A stretch of DNA of 64,000 nucleotides from Candidatus Heimdallarchaeota archaeon (GTDB lineage Archaea; Asgardarchaeota; Heimdallarchaeia; JABLTI01). Below are positions 26,278 to 33,776 of this stretch, in pieces. The stretch spans positions 141,765-205,764 of the forward strand of contig JABCTZ010000003.1 in NCBI GenBank assembly GCA_018238155.1, read 5' to 3'. Made by a program: the position numbers and the translations under genes. Under the pieces are notes generated by a model. The model saw only the letters and a program-made list of their open reading frames with translations, searched no databases and was not told the origin of the DNA. Numbering within the stretch: position 1 is the first letter of the stretch; every line of letters starts with the position of its first letter.

Positions 26278-26637
26278 TTACAGTATTTTTCCTTCAATTG
26301 CATTTGATGTTTCTTTTAGATCAAGGAGGAATTTCTTCAAATGGTTATCAACCTTTGTGCGAAATTCAGACCAACTCTCATCCTCATTTCGATGAAGATC
26401 TTCCCAAGTGAATGCATAATGATTCACATGTGGTCTTTGACTATGAGCGACTTGATATATTCTTACATTGACAGCCTTCAATTGTCTTGGATCATTCGTA
26501 AAACAATCCGCGAAAAATTCAACTGTAAAGGTGATAAATTGACTCGTCTTGATCTCTCTGTAGAATTCTTCTCTACCGTCATTTATTTTCTTTATATTTG
26601 TATTGAATTTCAATGGCATTTCAACTATAGTTGTCAT
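26278..26637 (-). CDS. Small soluble protein, unknown
   Basis: 119 residues from ATG 26637. AGGTGA about 8-10 bases upstream supports the start and this strand. It has an N-terminal strand segment (TIVEMPLKFNTNIKKI), a central stretch with Phe-rich strands and His/Tyr residues (HSQRPHVNHYAFTWEDLHR) and a C-terminal amphipathic helix (KVDNHLKKFLLDLKET). No motif or family is recognised. The gap from 26638 to 26897 is AT-rich; a TATA-like TTTTAAATAG near 26838-26847 may serve the next plus-strand gene. Confidence 0.55.
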   Translation of the reverse strand: MTTIVEMPLKFNTNIKKINDGREEFYREIKTSQFITFTVEFFADCFTNDPRQLKAVNVRIYQVAHSQRPHVNHYAFTWEDLHRNEDESWSEFRTKVDNHLKKFLLDLKETSNAIEGKIL

Positions 26638-26897
26638 ACCTTTTCACCTGCTACCATGTCTCATTATAGACTACACCCACTCCCCTTCATTTCCACTGGA
26701 ACTCCGAGGGGCTAACTATCGCTTGGGTTACCTAAGACTATATATGGACAATATACTATTATCGATACTCATCTATAAGTATTTTGGTTTATCTATACAA
26801 CTAATGTACTATCTATATATTACACTGATAATATATACTTTTAAATAGAAACTTGTTCTTTATAGTAACTACAAGAATAAATCTGTCTGTGAAAAAA

Positions 26898-27206
26898 ATG
26901 ATTACAATTCAAGAAACCCAAAATAAATTGGTAGATTTAATTAATTCTAGATTATCAGTAAGACAAATAGCAACACCAGGAGTACAAGGTCCAATGCGAA
27001 TGCTAGGAGAAAAAATGCTTAATATGTTCGCCGGACAAATGATCTCTGATTCAATGATGGCTGAACAAAAAGAAGACATTAAGGATGAATTACTAGAAAA
27101 TGTAATGAGTTCTCTCGCCCTCGCAGGATTGCTCGGAATTGATCTTCAACAAGAATTGTCAGATGCAATATCCTTACTCGAACAAGTCACCGCTGAAGGT
27201 TCATGA
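26898..27206 (+). CDS. Small helical protein, unknown
   Basis: About 102 residues from ATG 26898; GTG 26889 is an alternative and the frame is open further upstream. It is mostly helical with many Met and Leu (GPMRMLGEKMLNMFAGQMIS, then ALAGLLGIDLQQELSDAISL). There is no clear membrane helix or known motif. The stop codon lies in a long hairpin that may terminate transcription. Confidence 0.55.
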   Translation: MITIQETQNKLVDLINSRLSVRQIATPGVQGPMRMLGEKMLNMFAGQMISDSMMAEQKEDIKDELLENVMSSLALAGLLGIDLQQELSDAISLLEQVTAEGS

Positions 27207-27239
27207 ACTCTTAATCATTTTTCATGATTATAAGAGTTC
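27205..27239 (+). terminator. Long stem-loop at gene end
   Basis: GAACTCTTA-ATCAT pairs with ATGAT-(TA)-TAAGAGTTC around a TTTTC loop: 14 base pairs with a two-base bulge. It starts at the stop codon of the preceding gene. A T-tract after it is weak, so it could also stabilise the mRNA 3' end. Nothing else is seen between here and 27417. Confidence 0.5.
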
Positions 27240-27417
27240 TAATATTTCATTATTCCCGAAAAACAGAGGCTATGTTTTAATCATTTCGTAAATGTTTTTT
27301 GTGCTTTAACTCTATTTTTGGCTCGAATTTTGCAAGGAAAAAACTTTTAGAAAGAAGCTTACTTTTAAAGTAATGTACCTATTATGAGTTAATAGCTTAC
27401 TTTATGAGGTTAATTTA

Positions 27418-28914
27418 ATGGCTGATAACATCACAGTACCGATTAGGATGCTCGTTTTTTCATCTCCTGATTGTTATGCTTGTCCAGAAGTAGAACGGAT
27501 TGTCCACAAACTTGTAGGTTCAAGTATGGCTGATATTTGTCATGTTAGTACAATAGATGTTGTTCGTGAGCCAAAAACTGCAGAAAGGTACAACGTCAGA
27601 ATGCTCCCTACAATAATGATTGACGATGAAATAGTTTTACAAGGTTTAGTAGGCGAAAGTGATATTAGAGATGTTTTGTGGGAGCGAGTTATCAGCTCGA
27701 TTATTAAACGAGAGAAAACTTTTGATGTTCGAAAAGAATCTTTGTTATATATTAGTAAAAACAGTTTTGATTCAATAATGAATGAGGAATTCATTCGTCC
27801 CTACATTGGTGATTATATCCATGTTGGTGTAATGCAACAAATGATCGTTTCATTGGTTGCTCTTGATAAATTGGTTCCAAATTTACTCTACCAATCGGGA
27901 CGAGAAGTTGGTCTGTATGGCGTTGGAACTTATCTTATGATTACTCTTAATCCAAATATTGGCACTGAGTTTCGAGCTAAAGAGCGATTTGAAGAAGTCT
28001 TAGATGGTCTAGTAAAATATTTCTCTGATAATGAATCAATAAATATTCCAATGAAATTAGCAGAATCTGCTGAGGTTGTTAACATTGATTCTGATTCAGC
28101 TACGATGAGAATTATGGGGTTGGCTAGTGCCTCGGGTTCTCCTTTTGTCGGTGAACCTTTATGTCACTTTTCTGCGGGTGAAATAGCTGGCCTAACTGAG
28201 GTCTTAACAGGTCGGAATTGTGTTGTTCATGAGGTAAAGTGTGTTGGTACAGGTCATGAATATTGTGAGTTTGAAATCACTGTTTCAGATGAACCGATAA
28301 GCAGAAATCTGTCGGATAATCAAGAAGAAGAATATATAGTTGAAGATCGCAGTCAACATTTCCAAGGTATCTTGCATGATATTTCAACTCGTTTACATGA
28401 GTCATTTATTAGCCCAAAAGATGTTTTTAATAGAGGTAATATTGGTAATGAAGTTCATTTTACAAAACTTCAACAAGCAATTGTAACATTGAAATTAACT
28501 GATCCATATTGTGGAGCCCTACTTTACGCAGCAGGAAGAGAATTAGGTATTTTTGGTCCCGGTCGTGATATCCTACAAAGATATCTTGAGGACGAAAATT
28601 ACACCTGGCCTCTGAATTTGCAACAAGCATTATATATTTTGAATAAATTCTTTCATTTTGGAATGATACAAGCAGCAAAAGAAAGAGCTGACGTTAAAAT
28701 TATTGAAGATGGCGATCAATTAAAAATTAGAATAGATGAATGTGCAATATCCTCAGGAGCAACTGATTCTGGGGTTTCATTCTGTGATTTCATGGCAGGA
28801 TATATTGCAGGACGAATAACTATCATAACAAATAGAGATTGTGTTGTTACTGAAACTCATTGTCATGGATTAGGCGATAAATACTGTGAATTTGGGATCT
28901 CGTTTGTAGATTGA
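27418..28914 (+). CDS. Thioredoxin-like domain fused to two V4R domains
   Basis: 498 residues from ATG 27418, GAGGT upstream. Residues ~1-85 are a thioredoxin/glutaredoxin-like domain with a CYAC redox site near residue 20 (SSPDCYACPEVERIV) and a cis-Pro segment MLPTIMI. Two V4R (4-vinyl reductase-like) domains follow, at ~100-290 and ~320-498; each ends with a Cys/His-rich signature: CVVHEVKCVGTGHEYCEFEI and CVVTETHCHGLGDKYCEFGI. V4R domains bind small hydrophobic ligands or metal. The fusion suggests a redox-linked sensor or a metal/cofactor carrier. The peroxiredoxin gene follows after 7 bases, supporting a redox role. Confidence 0.85.
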   Translation: MADNITVPIRMLVFSSPDCYACPEVERIVHKLVGSSMADICHVSTIDVVREPKTAERYNVRMLPTIMIDDEIVLQGLVGESDIRDVLWERVISSIIKREKTFDVRKESLLYISKNSFDSIMNEEFIRPYIGDYIHVGVMQQMIVSLVALDKLVPNLLYQSGREVGLYGVGTYLMITLNPNIGTEFRAKERFEEVLDGLVKYFSDNESINIPMKLAESAEVVNIDSDSATMRIMGLASASGSPFVGEPLCHFSAGEIAGLTEVLTGRNCVVHEVKCVGTGHEYCEFEITVSDEPISRNLSDNQEEEYIVEDRSQHFQGILHDISTRLHESFISPKDVFNRGNIGNEVHFTKLQQAIVTLKLTDPYCGALLYAAGRELGIFGPGRDILQRYLEDENYTWPLNLQQALYILNKFFHFGMIQAAKERADVKIIEDGDQLKIRIDECAISSGATDSGVSFCDFMAGYIAGRITIITNRDCVVTETHCHGLGDKYCEFGISFVD

Positions 28915-28921
28915 AAAACTA

Positions 28922-29419
28922 TTGGAGAAGTTTATTATTAGCAAATCAAAATCGGAAAAAACAAAAGTGAAAGTTGGAGATTCCGCTCCTTTATTTTCTC
29001 TCGCCGATAGTTCTGGAAAGGAAGTCAAATTAAAAGATTATCTTGGAAAGAAATCAATAGTACTTTATTTTTATCCCAAAGATTACACACGAGGATGCAC
29101 TACTGAAGCTTGTTCTTTCCGTGACAGATATGAGTTATTCTTAAAAGCTGGTGCAGAAGTAATTGGTATTAGTGGTGATAGCTCAGAATCACATGCGAAT
29201 TTTGCTGTAACATATAAACTTCCATTTGTTTTGTTAAGTGATGTAAAAAACAAAGTAAGAAAACTCTATAATGTAGGCTCAACTTTTGGTATTATTCCTG
29301 GAAGAGTTACTTATATCCTTGATAAAAGAGGAATCATTCAACATATTTTCTCTTCACAAATCAATCCCAAAAAGCATATTGATGAAGCATTGCGCATATT
29401 GGACGAAATGAAGGAATAG
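28922..29419 (+). CDS. Peroxiredoxin, PrxQ/BCP type
   Basis: 165 residues. It has the thioredoxin-fold peroxidase pattern VGDSAPLFSLADSSGKEV, then FYPKDYTRGCTTEACSFRD, where the first Cys is peroxidatic and the Cys five residues later is the PrxQ-type resolving Cys. It reduces H2O2 and organic peroxides using thioredoxin-like donors; the redox domain encoded just upstream is a candidate donor. TTG 28922 is the first usable codon but has no SD; GGAGAAG at 28924-28930 instead precedes in-frame ATT codons at 28934 and 28937, so the N-terminus is uncertain. Confidence 0.9.
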   Translation: MEKFIISKSKSEKTKVKVGDSAPLFSLADSSGKEVKLKDYLGKKSIVLYFYPKDYTRGCTTEACSFRDRYELFLKAGAEVIGISGDSSESHANFAVTYKLPFVLLSDVKNKVRKLYNVGSTFGIIPGRVTYILDKRGIIQHIFSSQINPKKHIDEALRILDEMKE

Positions 29420-29457
29420 ATTTTATGGTCAAAGGTTCAGAAATTTAAACTATACCT

Positions 29458-30177
29458 ATGTCAACAATTAAAACTGAAAAACAACATTTAAATTATATAA
29501 TATCTCTTCTAGAAGAAATAATAATCGAAGGATGTCCAAGTACAATGTTTGCAAAAAGATCTGAAGCTCTACTATTAATTTCAGCAACACTTGCGATTAT
29601 TCCTATGTTCTTTATTCCGAAATCCTTGTTTGTATTAATTCCATTTGTGTTTTTCGTAATTGTGACTGGCTTTCTAATGTATTTTTTCCGCGATCCAGAG
29701 AGAATATCTCCAGAAGAGGAAGGAATAATTGTTTCTCCCGCTGAAGGAAAAATACGCGAAATAGTTAAAGAAGACGATGGGTCAACACGAATTCAAATTG
29801 AATTATCTGTGTTTAATGTTCATGTGAATCGTGCTCCAATTGATTGCAAAATTACTGCTATTACAAGAGAAAAAGGAGCTCATTGGCCTGTATGGTTTAA
29901 AGGAAATTTTGCAACTCAAAATGCACGACAGCACTTCGATCTTGAGACAAATGAAGGGTTCTCTTTTAGAATAACACAAATTTCAGGTATTTTTGCTTGG
30001 AGATGTGTAAGTTATGTTGATGCTGGTGAGACGGTAAAGCAAAATGATAAAATTGGCATTATTCGTTTTGGTTCTGCTGCAAATGTTATTTTGCCAAAAG
30101 ATTGTGGATATGAATCTTCAGTGGAAATAGGAGATACCATTAGAGCTGGTGAAACTATTATCGCCCGAAGAAAGTGA
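29458..30177 (+). CDS. psd: Archaeal phosphatidylserine decarboxylase proenzyme
   Basis: 239 residues. A hydrophobic segment (ALLLISATLAIIPMFFI and a second stretch) anchors the N-terminus. The catalytic part carries IIVSPAEGKIREI, LSVFNVHVNRAPIDCKI and the cleavage site RFGSAANVILP, where the Ser after Gly becomes the pyruvoyl group on self-cleavage. The enzyme converts the serine head group of a phospholipid into ethanolamine. It is followed after 6 bases by the CDP-alcohol phosphatidyltransferase that makes its substrate, so the two form an operon for aminophospholipid synthesis. The first ~25 residues may be overcalled. Confidence 0.92.
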   Translation: MSTIKTEKQHLNYIISLLEEIIIEGCPSTMFAKRSEALLLISATLAIIPMFFIPKSLFVLIPFVFFVIVTGFLMYFFRDPERISPEEEGIIVSPAEGKIREIVKEDDGSTRIQIELSVFNVHVNRAPIDCKITAITREKGAHWPVWFKGNFATQNARQHFDLETNEGFSFRITQISGIFAWRCVSYVDAGETVKQNDKIGIIRFGSAANVILPKDCGYESSVEIGDTIRAGETIIARRK

Positions 30178-30183
30178 TTTAAT

Positions 30184-31062
30184 ATGGATGCTTCTGAAAA
30201 CTCCAAGAATTCAGATGAAACTGAAATCAGTGAGGATGTTCAGGACAGCAAATTAAAAATTCCCGAATTTTCAAAACCTGTTCGGATGTTTTTTGCATTC
30301 TTAGCAAATCTAATTACAACACTTAATTTCGCTAGTGGAGTGATAGCAATAATTTTGGTAGTAATAGACCCTAGAAATCCTGTATATGTTCTCTGGGCTT
30401 CAAAATTAATTCTATTAGCGATTATTTTTGATTTCTCAGATGGGATACCTGCAAGATTAGCAAAGAAAGAACCGGGATTTTTTGGTATAGTAGTAGATTC
30501 CGTAGCCGATACAGTTTCGTTTGGTTTAGCTCCTGCAGTAATGTTATCATTGAGTTTACCACTTATAGGATCTGAAAGTACTGCTCATTTTGTCTTAGCA
30601 ATCTTATCTGTTGTGGTAGGTGTTTATTTCGGTTTTTGCACAATATTCAGACTAGTTCGTTTTACGAAATCACCCAGCAAGAAATGGTTTAAAGGAATTC
30701 CTGCACCTGGTGCGGGATGTATTGCTGCCAGTTATTTTATCATCAAACTATATATTGAGGAAATGATTCCTTCTACATCGATAGTGGTTCCAATTGTAGG
30801 TCTTTTATTAATGATTTTTACTAGTTCTATGATGATAGTGAATTTCAAATACCCTACAACAAAATTGCGAAAAAACTTTTTAGAAATTTTTCTACTAGGA
30901 TTAACAGCTATAACGATTGTCGCAATGGCAATATTACCTTTGAATTACATAATCTATCCAGCAGGATTGTTGGCTGCTTTAACTTCATTATATGTTTTCT
31001 ATGGACCATTCTATTTGCTGGGTCATATGTTAGATCGAGCAAAAGAAGTAGACAATAAATAG
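30184..31062 (+). CDS. pssA: CDP-alcohol phosphatidyltransferase, PssA-like
   Basis: 292 residues with about seven to eight hydrophobic segments. The family signature FDFSDGIPARLAKKE then GFFGIVVDSVADTVSFG provides the D-G-x2-A-R-x9-G-x3-D-x3-D metal and CDP-binding residues. Next to psd, the most likely reaction is transfer of a lipid phosphatidyl (or archaetidyl) group from a CDP-lipid to L-serine. The N-terminal ~30 residues are acidic and soluble. Start ATG 30184 lies 6 bases after the psd stop, with no strong SD, consistent with coupling. Archaetidylinositol synthase is the main alternative, but the psd partner argues for serine. Confidence 0.9.
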   Translation: MDASENSKNSDETEISEDVQDSKLKIPEFSKPVRMFFAFLANLITTLNFASGVIAIILVVIDPRNPVYVLWASKLILLAIIFDFSDGIPARLAKKEPGFFGIVVDSVADTVSFGLAPAVMLSLSLPLIGSESTAHFVLAILSVVVGVYFGFCTIFRLVRFTKSPSKKWFKGIPAPGAGCIAASYFIIKLYIEEMIPSTSIVVPIVGLLLMIFTSSMMIVNFKYPTTKLRKNFLEIFLLGLTAITIVAMAILPLNYIIYPAGLLAALTSLYVFYGPFYLLGHMLDRAKEVDNK

Positions 31063-31175
31063 AATCTGTTTTTCTCTTCTTTTTCAAGAAAAAATTATCT
31101 TTGCACAATAACAAAACTTTACAAATGAGTGTGTTTAAGTTTATAAAAGAAAAACAATGTTCAGAGGAAAAAAGA

Positions 31176-31949
31176 ATGGATTTTCAACGTATACCTACAA
31201 GTTCACCATTAGATGATTTAAGAAAAATAAAGCTTCTCGCAACTGGCATTCCCGGATTTGATGTTAGCATAGGTGGAGGTGTTCCTGATGGGTCCCTAAT
31301 TCTATTGTTAGGTGAACCTGGTTCGGGTTTTGATATTTTTGCATTACAAATGCTTCATGAACAAGCTAAACTAGGCAAGAAAATCTATTATGTTTCTGTA
31401 GATAAACCTCCTTCAGAGGTTGAATTAGAGATGCTAACTTTTGGCTGGAATATTGATACTTACAAATCAATTGGTTCTTGGTCTTACATCGATGCATATG
31501 GAGCTAAATATGCCACTCCAGGTGAGGATTCTTCTCCAGTAATTTCTTGGGACAAAGGACTGTTAAATCTTTTGAGAACTAAATTCGTTAGTTTAGTAAG
31601 TAAATCAACTCAATCATTTACTATTATTGATACTCTCTCACATTTACTACTTGATTATGATGAAGAACAAGTAAGAGATTTAATTGAAAACTTCATCAAT
31701 AATGTTGTTCGAAAAGTAGGTGGAGTGCACTTGTTGTTGATGGTAAAAGGAATGCATGATTTGAAAACTGAAACGTTATTTTCGCATTTAGCTGATGGAG
31801 TAATTGATTTCTATTTACGGGAAAGATCAGAACAGCTTCAACGAACATTTCGAGTAAGAAAAATGCGAAAAGCAATTTATGATACAAGATTATATCCAAT
31901 TAATCTCGAAGAAGACGGCTTGCAGATTGAAACAGCTAGAAGAATATAA
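31176..31949 (+). CDS. KaiC/RadA-like RecA-fold protein with degenerate P-loop
   Basis: About 257 residues from ATG 31176; AGAGG at 31163-31167 fixes this start over ATG 31125. The RecA fold is evident: LLATGIPGFDVSIGGGVPDG (strand before the P-loop), P-loop GEPGSGFDIFALQ, YYVSVDKPPSEV, and Walker B-like FTIIDTLSHLLL. The invariant P-loop Lys is replaced by Phe (GSGFD instead of GSGKT), so ATP hydrolysis is probably lost or altered. Such gas-vesicle GvpD/KaiC-like paralogues occur across archaea with regulatory roles. It precedes rfcL but is not clearly cotranscribed. Confidence 0.85.
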   Translation: MDFQRIPTSSPLDDLRKIKLLATGIPGFDVSIGGGVPDGSLILLLGEPGSGFDIFALQMLHEQAKLGKKIYYVSVDKPPSEVELEMLTFGWNIDTYKSIGSWSYIDAYGAKYATPGEDSSPVISWDKGLLNLLRTKFVSLVSKSTQSFTIIDTLSHLLLDYDEEQVRDLIENFINNVVRKVGGVHLLLMVKGMHDLKTETLFSHLADGVIDFYLRERSEQLQRTFRVRKMRKAIYDTRLYPINLEEDGLQIETARRI

Positions 31950-32074
31950 TTTCACTTTTCTAGCTCAACTCGTTTTTACTATTTTTATTTTTGATAAAGG
32001 TAATAGTGAAGCTTTTATTCTTGAAATACGACAAAGGATTAGAGAAAAATTGCTAGTTTATCTCTGTCTTTCAA

Positions 32075-33655
32075 GTGAGGATGTTACAAGTGGTTGATGA
32101 ACAAGTTCTGTGGACAGAATCATTTCGCCCAACAAATCTAGGACAAGTTATCGGTAATGAGGATGCTGTAATTGCACTCAAAGATTGGTTTGATTCATGG
32201 TCACCAACTGCGAAAAAGAAAGTTGCCATTTTACATGGACCCGCCGGAACAGGAAAAACAAGTAGTGTTATAGCACTTGCAAATGAACGGCAATATGAAT
32301 TAGTTGAAATGAATGCAAGTGATTCGAGAAATAAAGCTGCTATAATGAGGTTAGCGGGAAGTTCAGCAAGAGAAGGCACTATTGTAGGTGGTGCAAAAGG
32401 TAAAAGAATATTACTGATAGATGAAGTAGACGGAATTGCTGGCAGGGAAGATCGCGGGGGTGTAAAATCATTAATTGATGTTATACGTGAAGCAGCAGTA
32501 CCGATTATTTGTACTGCAAACGAAGCCTATTCTCCGAAATTAAAAGCTTTAAGGAAGATTGCAAAAGTAATAGCTTACAAACCTGTTCATCATGAATATA
32601 TTTTCAAAATTTTAAAGAAAATCGCACGAGTAGAAAAAATAACCATTTCAGAAGATAACCTTCAATTTTTGGCAGAGAACGCAGGAGGAGATATGCGAAG
32701 TGCAATCAACGATTTTCAAGGAATGGTTCTTCAACTGAAAAGTGGCAAGGTAACCGATTTCGAGTTACTAAAACCTTATAGAGATCAAACAAAAAATTTG
32801 CAATCTGCGTTAACGGAATTATTTAATGCAAAAGATTATTTGAAAGGAAAGAAAGCAATTGATGGCTTAAAAATAAAATACGACGAGTTGCTTCTATGGA
32901 TTTTTGAGAATGCATATATTCATACAAGTGAAGAAAATTTAGCTGAAGTATATGAAACGCTAGCTGATGCAGATCTGTATCTAGGAAGGATTATGCGTAG
33001 ACAAAGCTGGGGCTTGTTGAAATATTTCTTTGATTTAGTTTCTGGTGGAGTAGCAGTAGCTGTTGATAAACCCAAAATGTCCACACAACATATTTTCCCG
33101 CAAAAAATAGGCATGTATGCTCAAACAATGTTTACTCGAGCAATTACTAAATCTATAGCATCGAACCTAGCGTCTAAAATACATGTTTCTCGAAGTGCTG
33201 CAAGAACTGGTTCAATGTACTTGGTTCAACAAGTTTTGAATGGCAATATTGGTGATGCAGCAAAAATGGTTGATTGGTTGGAATTAGATGACAATCAAGT
33301 AAAATCTATGCTGAAAAAACCCGAGTCACTTAGAAAAATACGAAAAGTTGTTAATGCTTTTGAAGATGACCGAATGAAAATTCAAACTATAATGGGTGAT
33401 TTGAAACATTCGAGTTTCGATAGACAAGGTGATGATTGGACTTCAATTCTAAAAGATTATGAAATAAAGAAAGAACAAAAATTAGAAGAGGAGAAGAGAC
33501 GAAAAGAAGAAGAAAAGAAGAGAAAAGCTGCTAAAGCAAAAAAGAAAGCAGAAGCAAAAGCAAAGAAAGAACAAGATAAAACAAATCAAGTGAAAGAAGA
33601 GCCAAAAAAGAAGGAAAAGAAAAAACAAACTTCACTTGATCAATACTTTTCTTAA
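32075..33655 (+). CDS. rfcL: Replication factor C large subunit
   Basis: 526 residues. RFC-L is the clamp-loader subunit that, with RFC small subunits, loads PCNA. It starts with the family text LWTESFRPTNLGQVIGNEDA, then Walker A GPAGTGKTSS, Walker B LLIDEVDGI, a sensor region AVPIICTANEAY, and ANEAYSPKLKALRKI in place of the SRC-bearing segment of small subunits. The last ~70 residues are a K/E-rich helix ending in QTSLDQYF, a PIP box for PCNA. ATG 32075 or GTG 32090 may be the start; GAGG just upstream of the latter gives good spacing. The small subunit gene is not in this window. Confidence 0.95.
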   Translation: MRMLQVVDEQVLWTESFRPTNLGQVIGNEDAVIALKDWFDSWSPTAKKKVAILHGPAGTGKTSSVIALANERQYELVEMNASDSRNKAAIMRLAGSSAREGTIVGGAKGKRILLIDEVDGIAGREDRGGVKSLIDVIREAAVPIICTANEAYSPKLKALRKIAKVIAYKPVHHEYIFKILKKIARVEKITISEDNLQFLAENAGGDMRSAINDFQGMVLQLKSGKVTDFELLKPYRDQTKNLQSALTELFNAKDYLKGKKAIDGLKIKYDELLLWIFENAYIHTSEENLAEVYETLADADLYLGRIMRRQSWGLLKYFFDLVSGGVAVAVDKPKMSTQHIFPQKIGMYAQTMFTRAITKSIASNLASKIHVSRSAARTGSMYLVQQVLNGNIGDAAKMVDWLELDDNQVKSMLKKPESLRKIRKVVNAFEDDRMKIQTIMGDLKHSSFDRQGDDWTSILKDYEIKKEQKLEEEKRRKEEEKKRKAAKAKKKAEAKAKKEQDKTNQVKEEPKKKEKKKQTSLDQYFS

Positions 33656-33727
33656 AAAATGAGTTAAATATTTCAAGCATCAATTATCTTGTGAAATTAG
33701 AATTTATTAGATGAGCAAGAAATAGCA

Positions 33728-33748
33728 TTTAGCTATTTTAAAAGAAAA
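33728..33748 (+). promoter_or_regulatory. Promoter element TTTAGCT/TTTTAAAA, copy 1
   Basis: TTTAGCTATTTTAAAAGAAA lies 30-50 bases before the XPD-like helicase. The AGCT upstream of TTTTAAAA has the layout of BRE plus TATA box. Near-identical copies lie at 35635, 46705 and 50415. Confidence 0.65.
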
Positions 33749-33776
33749 CCTGTACTAGCATCTATAGTAGATCTAA

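Noticed and set aside
26341..26715. Plus-strand ORF opposite the 26278-26637 gene
   Set aside because: No SD, odd composition (Ile/Cys/Met-rich) and it overlaps antisense a minus-strand ORF with a good SD.
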